In this document: positions 16,299 to 24,494 of the stretch, one piece after another
Numbering within the stretch: position 1 is the stretch's first letter
How the letters are laid out: each line of letters opens with the position of its first letter
Source: Desulfuromonadaceae bacterium
Lineage (GTDB): Bacteria > Desulfobacterota > Desulfuromonadia > Desulfuromonadales > JAHYIW01
Assembly: GCA_019429445.1 (NCBI GenBank)
Contig: JAHYIW010000029.1
Span: forward strand, 1-35,537
Length of the DNA: 35,537 bases
Direction of reading: 5' to 3'
Notes under the pieces: model-generated
Databases searched by the model: none
What the model was told of the DNA's origin: nothing
The model's input: the letters and a program-made list of their open reading frames with translations, nothing else
Position numbers and translations under genes: made by a program

Positions 16299-18569
16299 AT
16301 GATTATACGCAAGCAGTTTATTATTTGCGGTACAGTACAGGGGGTCGGTTTTCGTCCCTTTGTCTACCGTATTGCGTCTGCTCACGCATTGACCGGCTGG
16401 GTGTTGAACGACAGTCGCGGGGTGACGATCGAGGTTGAGGGGAGGGCGGCGCAGCTCGAAGCGTTCGCCGTTGCCCTGGTTGACGAATTGCCCCCCCTGG
16501 CGCGCATCGATCGTTGTGAGGTGATCGAACAAGCAGCGACCGGCGCGACCAGCTTTACAATTCGTGCCAGTGAAGATGCCGCTGCGCGTACGGCGGAAAT
16601 ATCCCCGGACACCTTTGTCTGTGCCGATTGTCTGCACGAACTGTTCGATCCTGCCGACCGCCGTTACTATTATCCCTTCATCAACTGCACCAATTGTGGA
16701 CCGCGTTTTTCCATTGTCACCGGCGTTCCCTACGATCGGGCATTGACGACGATGCGCGATTTTCCGTTGTGCCCCGCGTGTCGCTCTGAATACGAGGATC
16801 CCGCTTCACGGCGCTTTCATGCGCAACCGAATGCCTGCCCCGTTTGTGGTCCACAATTACGTTTGCACAGTGCCGCAGGGGGGGAACTTGCCGAGCCGTT
16901 AACCACAACGATCGAACTGCTCAGGGCGGGAAAGATTGTCGCGATCAAGGGGCTGGGCGGCTACCATCTGGCGGTTGATGCGACGAATGATGTGGCGGTG
17001 GCGGAACTGCGGCGGCGCAAAACGCGCGACGAAAAACCGCTGGCGCTGATGGTTGCCGACCTGTCCGCGGCACACGCCATTGCCCGCCTCGACGCGGCTG
17101 AAGAGAAGCTTCTTGGCGGGGTTGAACGGCCGATCGTCTTGCTGGCGCAACGTGCGGACCATGGTTTGTCGTCGCTGCTGGCGCCGCGTAATAACACCTT
17201 TGGTTTGATGCTCCCCTATACCCCGCTGCACCATTTGCTGTTCACCGCCGGGTTTAAAGCGTTGGTGATGACCAGTGCCAATCTCAGCGATGAGCCGATG
17301 GCCTACCGTGACGCTGAAGCGCGGGCGCGACTGGGATCGGTCGCCGATTTTTTTCTGAGTCACAATCGTGACATTCATACGCGTGTCGATGATTCCATCG
17401 TCCGCACCATGGCGGGGCGCGCGCTGCTGTTGCGTCGTTCGCGCGGGTATGTGCCGCGCAGCGTGGTGTTGGCGCAGCGACAACCCTCCGTTCTGGCGCT
17501 GGGGGCGGAATTAAAAAATACGATTTGCCTGACGCGCGGCGACGCAGCGTACCTCAGTCAGCATATTGGTGATCTGGCCAACGAGACCGCCTGTGATGGC
17601 TTTGAACAGGCGATTGCCGCATTCAAAACCCTGCTCGCGGTCGAACCGGCCATCGTTGCCCACGATCTCCATCCTGATTACTACACTACGCGCTTTGCTG
17701 AACAACTTGATGGTGTAGAGCGGATCGCGGTGCAGCATCATCACGCTCATCTGGTCAGTTGTATGGCAGAAAACGGGGTCACTGCGCCGACCATTGGCAT
17801 TATTTGTGATGGCCTCGGCTACGGCTCCGACGCTACGCTCTGGGGGGGGGAACTGTTGCTCGGCGATTGCCGCGATTTCCGCCGCCTCGGCTCTCTGCGC
17901 CCGCTGGCGATGCCTGGCGGCGATGCCGCGAGCAGAGAACCGCGACGCATGGCGCTGAGTGCGCTGGTTGCTGCCTACGGTGACGACCTGCCCGATTTAC
18001 CGCTGCTGGGCAGCGCATTTTCCGGCGGAGAGTTGAAGCTTCTGCTGCAGATGCTGGCACAAGGAATCAACGCTCCGCTCACCTCCAGCTGCGGGCGCTT
18101 GTTCGATGCCGTGGCGGGGCTGATTGGTCTGCGCCAGATTGTCAGCTACGAGGGGCAGGCGGCACTGGAGCTGGAGCAGGCGATCAATGGTGCTGAAAAC
18201 GAAAGCTACAGCTTTGCCATCATCACCACGGAATCCGGGATGATTTTTGATTCATTGCCGGTGATCCGCGCCGTGGTCAGCGACGTCCTGGCCAGCACCC
18301 CGGCGGGGACGATCAGTGCGCGTTTTCATAATGGGCTGGCTGAGTTGTTCGTTGCCGCCTGTGTGCGGGTTCGCGCGGCGCAAGGGGTTAAGGGTGTGGC
18401 GTTGTCCGGCGGCGTTTTTCAAAACCGCTACCTGACCGAGCGCACTGTTGTCTTGCTCGAAGCGGCCGGTTTTGAGGTGTTGACCCATGCGCTGGTGCCA
18501 CCGAATGACGGCGGGGTGGCGCTCGGACAGGCGGTGATCGCCGGCGCGGCGCGCGGCGCTTCAGCGTAG
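16299..18569 (+). CDS. hypF: carbamoyltransferase HypF, [NiFe] hydrogenase maturation
   Basis: A protein of 756 aa with all HypF parts in order. An acylphosphatase-like domain begins GTVQGVGFRPFV (11-22). Two zinc-finger pairs follow (CADC/CTNC and CPAC/CPVC around 107-185). A YrdC-like domain contains AGKIVAIKGLGGYHLA and RRRKTRDEKPLALM. The C-terminal Kae1-like domain has QHHHAHLVSCMAENG and GLGYGSDATLWGGE. HypF makes the thiocarbamate group on HypE that becomes cyanide ligands of the NiFe centre. The start is ATG 16299; the longer frame from 16146 lies inside fbp. No other hyp gene is present in the window. The last 9 bp overlap the convergent MFS gene. Confidence 0.96.
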   Translation: MIIRKQFIICGTVQGVGFRPFVYRIASAHALTGWVLNDSRGVTIEVEGRAAQLEAFAVALVDELPPLARIDRCEVIEQAATGATSFTIRASEDAAARTAEISPDTFVCADCLHELFDPADRRYYYPFINCTNCGPRFSIVTGVPYDRALTTMRDFPLCPACRSEYEDPASRRFHAQPNACPVCGPQLRLHSAAGGELAEPLTTTIELLRAGKIVAIKGLGGYHLAVDATNDVAVAELRRRKTRDEKPLALMVADLSAAHAIARLDAAEEKLLGGVERPIVLLAQRADHGLSSLLAPRNNTFGLMLPYTPLHHLLFTAGFKALVMTSANLSDEPMAYRDAEARARLGSVADFFLSHNRDIHTRVDDSIVRTMAGRALLLRRSRGYVPRSVVLAQRQPSVLALGAELKNTICLTRGDAAYLSQHIGDLANETACDGFEQAIAAFKTLLAVEPAIVAHDLHPDYYTTRFAEQLDGVERIAVQHHHAHLVSCMAENGVTAPTIGIICDGLGYGSDATLWGGELLLGDCRDFRRLGSLRPLAMPGGDAASREPRRMALSALVAAYGDDLPDLPLLGSAFSGGELKLLLQMLAQGINAPLTSSCGRLFDAVAGLIGLRQIVSYEGQAALELEQAINGAENESYSFAIITTESGMIFDSLPVIRAVVSDVLASTPAGTISARFHNGLAELFVAACVRVRAAQGVKGVALSGGVFQNRYLTERTVVLLEAAGFEVLTHALVPPNDGGVALGQAVIAGAARGASA

Positions 18570-19793
18570 CCGGCGGAAATCGCGCAACTGGAGCAGCAGG
18601 ATCGGGGTCAGGCAGCCGCCGATGAGCAGAAACGCCGTCGCGATGCCGTAGCGATCCGCGCCAACGCCGACCAGCGGGCCGGTGGCAACAAAGCCGAGAC
18701 GGAAAATCAGCGACTTGAGAGACAAGATGCTGGCCCGGTTATGACGGCTGCTGTGGCGTTGCAGATGATGCCGCAAAAACGGACCTTGCAGGCCGCGCAT
18801 GGCGGTCAACAGATAATAGCCGAGAAAACAGAATATTCCGCCGTAAAAGCCGAGGATGAGATAACCTGCCACGCTTAATCCCCCGCAGAGAAGTGCCAGT
18901 TTGCTATCCCCCAATGAAAAATGAACCCGTTGACTGAGAAATGAAAAGAGCGCCACGGTGAGGTTTGCTCCGGCCCAGATCGGACCGAACCAGATGAGCG
19001 GGGTCCCTGCTTCGCGCAGATACGGTTGAATCAGCCAGACCGGATAGAAGGAGGCCAGCCCGAAGAGGGTGGTGAGCAACAGGGAAGCGCGCAAAGCCCG
19101 GTTGTCATGCAGGGCGTAGCGAATAACTTCACCGGCCGCGCGCAGATGGTTGGGGTGCTGGTGCTCGCTTTTGACCGGTGGCTCCCATAAGGTCAGGGCC
19201 ACCGCGAACGCCAGCGTCCAGATGCCGACTTGAAGCAGAAAGGGGAGGGTCGGGGAGAGGGCGTAAACCGCTCCGGCAAAGAGTGCCCCGCAGGCCTCGC
19301 CGGTCTGGGCCCAACCGGCCATGCGCCCGTCGTGCCGTGCATAGCCCTCTTCCCGCCCGGTCCAGCGCAACGACTCAAAGAGCAGCGCCGTATCAGAACC
19401 ACTGATAAAGGCGAAAGCCGCGCCGAGCAGAATCTCCGCGACCATCACCAGGGCAAAGGTATCGGCGATAGTGTAGACCGCCCAGCCGCAGACACCAATG
19501 CCGGACGCGATCAGCAGGGCACGGCGGTAACCGATGCGATCACTGATGTAGCCAGAGGGGTATTCGAAGAGCAGGGTGGCGAGGGAAAAGACCCCTTGCA
19601 GAACCATGATGTCAGTCAGGCTGAGACCAACCCGATCCTGCCAGTAGAGGGTGATAATCGCCATTGGCAGCAGGAACATCTTGAGGAAGGAAAAGCCGTA
19701 GAGCTTCCTGATGTTGCAGACGGCCAAAAGGTGATCCGGAGAGTGTGTTGGTGTCGCCTTCACTCCTGCCAGTAGATACAGGCCGCCGGACAA
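18561..19793 (-). CDS. MFS family transporter
   Basis: A protein of up to 410 aa with about 12 hydrophobic segments and the major-facilitator loop signature GYISDRIGYRR between the second and third segments. Substrate unknown. The longest frame starts ATG 19793, inside the ferredoxin gene by 34 bp. A GTG at 19763 would make a GTGA overlap with the ferredoxin stop (19760-19762), but the AGGA before it is too close; so the start is uncertain. It is probably co-transcribed with the ferredoxin and ends by overlapping hypF on the other strand. Confidence 0.85.
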   Translation of the reverse strand: MSGGLYLLAGVKATPTHSPDHLLAVCNIRKLYGFSFLKMFLLPMAIITLYWQDRVGLSLTDIMVLQGVFSLATLLFEYPSGYISDRIGYRRALLIASGIGVCGWAVYTIADTFALVMVAEILLGAAFAFISGSDTALLFESLRWTGREEGYARHDGRMAGWAQTGEACGALFAGAVYALSPTLPFLLQVGIWTLAFAVALTLWEPPVKSEHQHPNHLRAAGEVIRYALHDNRALRASLLLTTLFGLASFYPVWLIQPYLREAGTPLIWFGPIWAGANLTVALFSFLSQRVHFSLGDSKLALLCGGLSVAGYLILGFYGGIFCFLGYYLLTAMRGLQGPFLRHHLQRHSSRHNRASILSLKSLIFRLGFVATGPLVGVGADRYGIATAFLLIGGCLTPILLLQLRDFRRLR

Positions 19794-19954
19794 CTGTCCA
19801 TGGCCTGCTCAATTTTTTCAGCTGACGCTCCCTGGGGATTGTGGACAGTCGATTTTTCGATAGCATGATTCATCGAAAAGACCTCGGGGCAGATCTGCGT
19901 GCAGACCTCACAGCCGATGCAATCATCTTGTTCAACAACGGGAATCCGTGCCAT
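19760..19954 (-). CDS. single [4Fe-4S] cluster ferredoxin
   Basis: A protein of 64 aa from ATG 19954 behind GAGAAGGAG; an upstream frame to 20017 is unconserved. Cluster ligands are C12, C15 and C18 (CIGCEVC) with the distal C55 in DSCPAAC; two further cysteines C22 and C59 may form a disulfide. The pattern closely follows the small Desulfovibrio-type ferredoxins. It carries one electron at low potential in the cytoplasm. It heads a unit with the MFS transporter and has its own sigma70-like promoter divergent from the ParM-like gene. Confidence 0.9.
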   Translation of the reverse strand: MARIPVVEQDDCIGCEVCTQICPEVFSMNHAIEKSTVHNPQGASAEKIEQAMDSCPAACIYWQE

Positions 19955-19981
19955 GGAGTGCTCCTTCTCTAATTTTGTTGC

Positions 19982-20010
19982 ACTATCAGGTGAATTGACT
20001 TCTTTGTCAA
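19982..20010 (-). promoter_or_regulatory. candidate sigma70 promoter for the ferredoxin
   Basis: On the minus strand TTGACA (20005-20010), 17-bp spacer, GATAGT (19982-19987). The start codon is about 28 bp past the -10 box. Confidence 0.5.
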
Positions 20011-20060
20011 TGCACAATCCGGCGCTTATGTGCAGAATTTCGCTTGTCTGTCTGCGCTGA

Positions 20061-20090
20061 TTGACATATAGTGTTTACGTTTAATATTCT
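20061..20090 (+). promoter_or_regulatory. candidate sigma70 promoter for the ParM-like gene
   Basis: TTGACA (20061-20066), then TATTCT (20085-20090) at 18 bp, or TAATAT (20082-20087) at 15 bp. It is divergent from the ferredoxin promoter. Confidence 0.5.
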
Positions 20091-20136
20091 GATTTTACAG
20101 CCATTTTTTCTGTTTATGCTGGATACGGGAGGCACT

Positions 20137-21177
20137 GTGGATATTCTCGGGATCGATATTGGTTTTGGTTTTACCAAGGCAACCAATGGCCGTGATACGC
20201 TGATTTACAAGTCGGTTTTCGGCGAGGCGAAAGAACTGCAATTTCAGGAACAGATCCTTGCCGGCAGTGCCGCGCAGGAACATCTCCAGATCGAAGTTGA
20301 CGGGGCGTCTTTTTTTGTCGGTGAGCTGGCGGAGCGCCAGAGTGATGTGCGCTTCTTTACCCTTGATCAGGACCAGTTTGTGACCCAGTTTGCCAAAACC
20401 TTGGCATTGGCGGCGGCTGCCCGCCTGGCCGGGAGCCACATCCCGGTGAATCTGGTCACCGGCTTGCCGATTGGCCATTACCGACGGCACAAAAACGATC
20501 TCGCCAAAATTTTGCAGGGTAACCACGCCATCGCCTTGATCGATGAAAATGGACAGCGGCAGGAAAAGACGATCAATATCAACAAGGTGCGCGTTATTCC
20601 CCAGCCGTTCGGTTCGATGTTTAATCTGATGCTCAACGATCTTGGTGAGTTGGGGGACAAGCGGCTGGTGCATGAAAAAATTGGCGTGATCGATGTCGGA
20701 TTTCGTACTTCGGACTACACCGTTGCGGACAAGATGCGTTATTCCGAGCGGGGCAGCCGGACGACCGACTCCGGGATCTCCCGTGCCTTTAATGTGATTG
20801 CCGGGAAGATTCGCGAAAAAAGCGGGGTTAATGTCGAACTTTACCGCCTTTACAACGCAGTCGAAACCGGTTCAATCAAGATTCGCGGGCAGCAGTACGA
20901 ACTGACCAATTTGGTCGATCAGGTCTTCAAACAACTGGCCAATACCGTGGCCAGCGAGGTTGATCGACTGTGGGCAGATGATTGGGACATCGACGCGATT
21001 GTGATTACCGGTGGTGGTGGCGCGGTGCTGGCCAAATATCTCCAGCCGTTGATTCACGGACAGCTCCTCCAGTCTGACGTCATGCTTGAGGATTCACGAC
21101 TGAACAATGTGGCGGGTTACTGGAAGTTCGGCAAACATCTTTGGGCGCGTGGTCTTGGTGCCCTTGCTGCCTCTTGA
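20137..21177 (+). CDS. ParM/StbA-like actin-fold ATPase
   Basis: A protein of 346 aa from GTG 20137 behind GGGAGG (20127-20132); the frame is open further to 20071. Actin-fold nucleotide motifs are visible: phosphate-1 loop DILGIDIGFGFTK at the N-terminus, phosphate-2 loop GVIDVGFRTSDYTV around 188-201, and the adenosine motif ITGGGGAVLAKYL near 290. ParM proteins form filaments that separate plasmid copies with a partner ParR bound to parC. No ParR-like gene is next to it and the neighbours are chromosomal (ferredoxin, rnr), so the partitioning role is unproven. It could be a chromosomal actin-like protein of unknown role. Confidence 0.85.
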   Translation: MDILGIDIGFGFTKATNGRDTLIYKSVFGEAKELQFQEQILAGSAAQEHLQIEVDGASFFVGELAERQSDVRFFTLDQDQFVTQFAKTLALAAAARLAGSHIPVNLVTGLPIGHYRRHKNDLAKILQGNHAIALIDENGQRQEKTININKVRVIPQPFGSMFNLMLNDLGELGDKRLVHEKIGVIDVGFRTSDYTVADKMRYSERGSRTTDSGISRAFNVIAGKIREKSGVNVELYRLYNAVETGSIKIRGQQYELTNLVDQVFKQLANTVASEVDRLWADDWDIDAIVITGGGGAVLAKYLQPLIHGQLLQSDVMLEDSRLNNVAGYWKFGKHLWARGLGALAAS

Positions 21178-21227
21178 ATCCTTGCCCGGATGCAGCTCAC
21201 CATGCAGGGGTGTCGGGGACTGATGCG

Positions 21228-23333
21228 ATGAAGAAAATTACTTCAGCTGATATCATGCGTCTTTTTCCGGTCAGTGCCCGACGCTCTCATTCCTTAAAAG
21301 ACATTCAGCGGATGTTGCGGATTTCAAGCCGGGAACGGAGTTATCTTCGTACTGCACTCGACCAGTTGCTCGCCTCCGGACAACTGGTTCTGCTCGGGAA
21401 CCGGCGTTACGCGGTGCCCCGTCGCGGTAAGTGCGTTGCGGGGGAGTTGAGTGTGCATCCCGATGGCTTTGGCTTTGTCGCCACACCGGGGCGAGACGAT
21501 ATCTACGTCAGTGGCCGCGACCTGCATGGTGCTATCGATGGTGACCAGGTGAGCGTGGTGCTCGGCGCACCGGGCAGGTCCGGGCGGTTGCGTGGCCGGG
21601 TTGACGCGGTCCTCTCCAGAAAACGTGCGCAGCTTGTCGGGCGTTATTACGAACGATCCGGCACCAGTCATGTGATCCCGGATGATCCGCGCATGTCTCA
21701 GCCGGTGATGATTGCAGCGGACCAGCGCGAGGCGGCCCGTGATGGTCTGGTGGTTGTCGCAGAAATTCTCCCTCCCCGTGCCGGGACCGTTGCACTGCGT
21801 GGAAAGATTATCGAGGTGCTGGGTGATCCGGCAGATCCCGCCATCGAAATGATCCGCATCGCCCGCCGTTTTGAGCTGCCGACCGAGTTTCCGGCTGAGG
21901 TCATTATGGCCGCCGCACAGATTGCCTCTGTGGTGAAGGAAGAAGAGCTGGCGGGGCGGCGCGATCTCAGGCATCTTCCGTTGGTGACGATTGACGGAGA
22001 GTCCGCCAAAGACTTCGATGATGCGGTACTGGCGACCCGTGAAGCTGACGGCAACTGGCGATTATTGGTTGCCATCGCCGATGTCGCTCATTATGTCGAC
22101 GCGGGGGGAGTGATCGATCTTGAAGCACGCCGCCGAGGAACCAGTGCCTATTTTCCCGCAGCCTGCCTGCCAATGTTGCCGGAGGCATTGAGCAACGGCA
22201 TCTGCTCACTGCAACCGGGGGTTGACCGTCTGGCGCTGGTCGCCGAAATTTTGCTGTCAGCGAGCGGTGAAACCCTTGCCGCACGTTTTGATGAAGCGGT
22301 GATTCGCAGCCAGGCGCGCCTGACTTATACCGACGTTTTTGCCTGTTTGTCCGCCGCCGTTGTGCGTGAGGCGGTGGCTCAATTGCGTCCGCAACTCACG
22401 CTAATGGCGGAGCTGGCAGGCCGACTGGAAAGATTGCGGCGGCGCCGTGGCAGTATCGATTTTGATCTGCCCGAAGCTGAAATTATTCTCGATCTGCGCG
22501 GTCGCCCCGAACAGATTATACGCAGTGAGCGGACGATTGCCCATGGCTTGATCGAAGAATTTATGCTGGTTGCCAATGAGGCGGCGGCAAAATTTCTGGT
22601 GGATCACCAGTTTGCAGTGCTTTATCGGGTGCATGAACCGCCCACCATTGCCGCCCTTGACCAGTTTCGGGAGTTTTCTGCCTATCTCAATTACGGACTC
22701 GCTGTCGCTGCCGGTGACGTTACTCCGCTTGAATTGCAACAGCTGCTGGCCTCGGCAGCAGGTCAGCCTGAAGCACATATTTTGCATCGGGCGCTGTTGC
22801 GAGCCATGCGCCAGGCCCGCTACTCTCCAGAACCGCTGGGCCATTTCGGGCTGGCATTATCACATTACTGCCATTTTACCTCTCCGATCAGACGCTATCC
22901 TGACCTCTTTATCCATCGTCAGTTGCGCGCCGCACTGCGCGGCGCAACGTGTCGCTATGCAGCAGGAAAAGAGCTGGCACGGCTGGGGGAAGAAACCTCA
23001 CTGTGTGAGCGACGGGCGATGGAGGCAGAGCGCGACATGCTGAGGTTGAAGAAATGTCAATTTTTGGCTGAACACACCGGGAATCAGTTTGCGGGGGTGA
23101 TTTCCAGCGTTCAGCCTTTCGGGTTTTTTGTCGAGCTGGAAATGTTTCTGATCGACGGTCTAATAAAAATTGCTGATCTGGATGACGACTATTACCTCTA
23201 CGAGGCGGAGCGACAACGCCTCGTCGGCACCCGCCGTCGGCGCATCTTCGCCCTGGGGGATCCCTGCCGGGTAACGGTTACGCAGGTTGATATTGATCGC
23301 CGCCAGATCGATTTTTCACTGGTGGTCGATTGA
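21228..23333 (+). CDS. rnr: ribonuclease R (RNB exoribonuclease)
   Basis: A protein of 701 aa from ATG 21228, the usual size for RNase R. The N-terminal 60 residues form a winged-helix domain. Cold-shock-like domains follow (GELSVHPDGFGFVATPG). The RNB catalytic domain carries the metal-binding motif DFDDAV beginning at 262, then YFPAACLPMLPEALSNG and HFTSPIRRYPDL. A C-terminal S1 domain (GVISSVQPFGFFVEL) ends the protein. It degrades structured RNA processively from 3' to 5' and acts in RNA quality control. It lies 50 bp after the ParM-like gene and 57 bp before ribF. Confidence 0.95.
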   Translation: MKKITSADIMRLFPVSARRSHSLKDIQRMLRISSRERSYLRTALDQLLASGQLVLLGNRRYAVPRRGKCVAGELSVHPDGFGFVATPGRDDIYVSGRDLHGAIDGDQVSVVLGAPGRSGRLRGRVDAVLSRKRAQLVGRYYERSGTSHVIPDDPRMSQPVMIAADQREAARDGLVVVAEILPPRAGTVALRGKIIEVLGDPADPAIEMIRIARRFELPTEFPAEVIMAAAQIASVVKEEELAGRRDLRHLPLVTIDGESAKDFDDAVLATREADGNWRLLVAIADVAHYVDAGGVIDLEARRRGTSAYFPAACLPMLPEALSNGICSLQPGVDRLALVAEILLSASGETLAARFDEAVIRSQARLTYTDVFACLSAAVVREAVAQLRPQLTLMAELAGRLERLRRRRGSIDFDLPEAEIILDLRGRPEQIIRSERTIAHGLIEEFMLVANEAAAKFLVDHQFAVLYRVHEPPTIAALDQFREFSAYLNYGLAVAAGDVTPLELQQLLASAAGQPEAHILHRALLRAMRQARYSPEPLGHFGLALSHYCHFTSPIRRYPDLFIHRQLRAALRGATCRYAAGKELARLGEETSLCERRAMEAERDMLRLKKCQFLAEHTGNQFAGVISSVQPFGFFVELEMFLIDGLIKIADLDDDYYLYEAERQRLVGTRRRRIFALGDPCRVTVTQVDIDRRQIDFSLVVD

Positions 23334-23390
23334 AGAGGGTTGTTGTCAACGCTGCCTGGACCTCTTTTGTCACCACGCTACCATGGTGAG

Positions 23391-24350
23391 ATGATGCGGA
23401 TCATTCGAGCTTTGGAGAATGTGACCGGTGCGCTACGCAATCCGGTCATGACGATCGGTAATTTCGACGGCGTGCACCTTGGACATCGCGAACTCTTTCG
23501 ACGGGTCGTGACCCGCGCCGCCGAGTATGACGGTGATGCCGTGGTGCTGACCTTTGATCCGCATCCGCTTAAAATCATCGCCCCGCAACGTGCGCCACGT
23601 TTGATCAATACCCGCGACGAGAAAGAACGCCTGATCGCCGCGTCGCGGGTTGATGTCTTGCTCAATCTTCCTTTTAACGCAACATTAAGTTCATTGACCG
23701 CTGAGGAGTTTGTTTCCCGGGTGCTGGTTGAACAGGTCGGTGTGCGCCACATCATCGTCGGTTTTGATTACGCCTTCGGGGCCGGACGCCGCGGCGACAT
23801 TGAACTGTTAGCGCGGCTTGGTGAGCAGTATCGCTTTGGAGTCGAAGTGGCCAAACCGGTCTGTATTGACGATGAAGTTTACAGTTCGACCCGCATTCGG
23901 CGGATGGTCGGTGCCGGGCAGATGGCGGAGGTTGTTGCCTACCTTGGCCGTCATTATAATCTGGAGGGAACGGTCGTCGCCGGTGTCGGGCGCGGCAAAC
24001 AACTCGGTTTTCCGACCGCGAACCTGACCACGGAGAAAGAGTTGATCCCGGCCGACGGTGTTTATGCGGTCAAGGTCTGTCTTGACGGGTCGATTCACGA
24101 TGGCGTCGTCAACATCGGCAGTACGCCGACTTTTGACGCCGGTCGTTACACCATTGAGGCGCATCTCTTTGATCTGGATGCCGATCTCTATGGAAAAGCG
24201 CTGCGTGTTTATTTTATCGAACGACTGCGGGATGAAAAGCGTTTTGCCGATGCGGATGCATTGACCCAGGCAATTGCCATGGATGTCGCGCGGGCAAAAG
24301 AGCTGTTACAGGGTGCGCGAATTATTGAATATCATGAATATCTGGGGTGA
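23391..24350 (+). CDS. ribF: bifunctional riboflavin kinase / FAD synthetase
   Basis: A protein of 319 aa, full-length for RibF. The N-terminal FMN adenylyltransferase domain has GNFDGVHLGH (23-32), LTFDPHP, and YSSTRIRRMV near 180; the C-terminal riboflavin kinase domain has GRGKQLGFPTANL and VNIGSTPTF. It makes FMN and then FAD. The start is ATG 23391 or the adjacent ATG 23394; the frame open back to 23340 is inside the short gap after rnr. No room exists for an FMN riboswitch upstream. It is likely co-transcribed with rnr, while pilB behind it has its own promoter. Confidence 0.95.
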   Translation: MMRIIRALENVTGALRNPVMTIGNFDGVHLGHRELFRRVVTRAAEYDGDAVVLTFDPHPLKIIAPQRAPRLINTRDEKERLIAASRVDVLLNLPFNATLSSLTAEEFVSRVLVEQVGVRHIIVGFDYAFGAGRRGDIELLARLGEQYRFGVEVAKPVCIDDEVYSSTRIRRMVGAGQMAEVVAYLGRHYNLEGTVVAGVGRGKQLGFPTANLTTEKELIPADGVYAVKVCLDGSIHDGVVNIGSTPTFDAGRYTIEAHLFDLDADLYGKALRVYFIERLRDEKRFADADALTQAIAMDVARAKELLQGARIIEYHEYLG

Positions 24351-24412
24351 CACGATGCTAGCGACAAAAGGGTTTTGGTCGGCAGCAGTGTTCCCCCGGG
24401 CCTGTCTATTCC

Positions 24413-24441
24413 TTGACAGGTTCAATGCGATTTTATACTAT
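24413..24441 (+). promoter_or_regulatory. sigma70 promoter for the pilB operon
   Basis: TTGACA (24413-24418), 17-bp spacer, TACTAT (24436-24441); an alternative -10 TATACT at 24434 gives 15 bp. It stands in the 144-bp gap between ribF and pilB, about 54 bp before the pilB start. Confidence 0.7.
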
Positions 24442-24494
24442 TAACGCCGGACTGATGATATTGAATGTTCTAGAATTTCAGGAGATGTGACGGT

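Noticed and set aside
18561-18569. 9-bp convergent overlap of hypF and the MFS gene as a regulatory feature
   Set aside because: Short 3' overlaps between convergent genes are common and no structure was seen here.
23334-23390. FMN riboswitch before ribF
   Set aside because: Only 57 bp separate rnr and ribF, too short for the conserved FMN aptamer, and none of its core sequence is seen.
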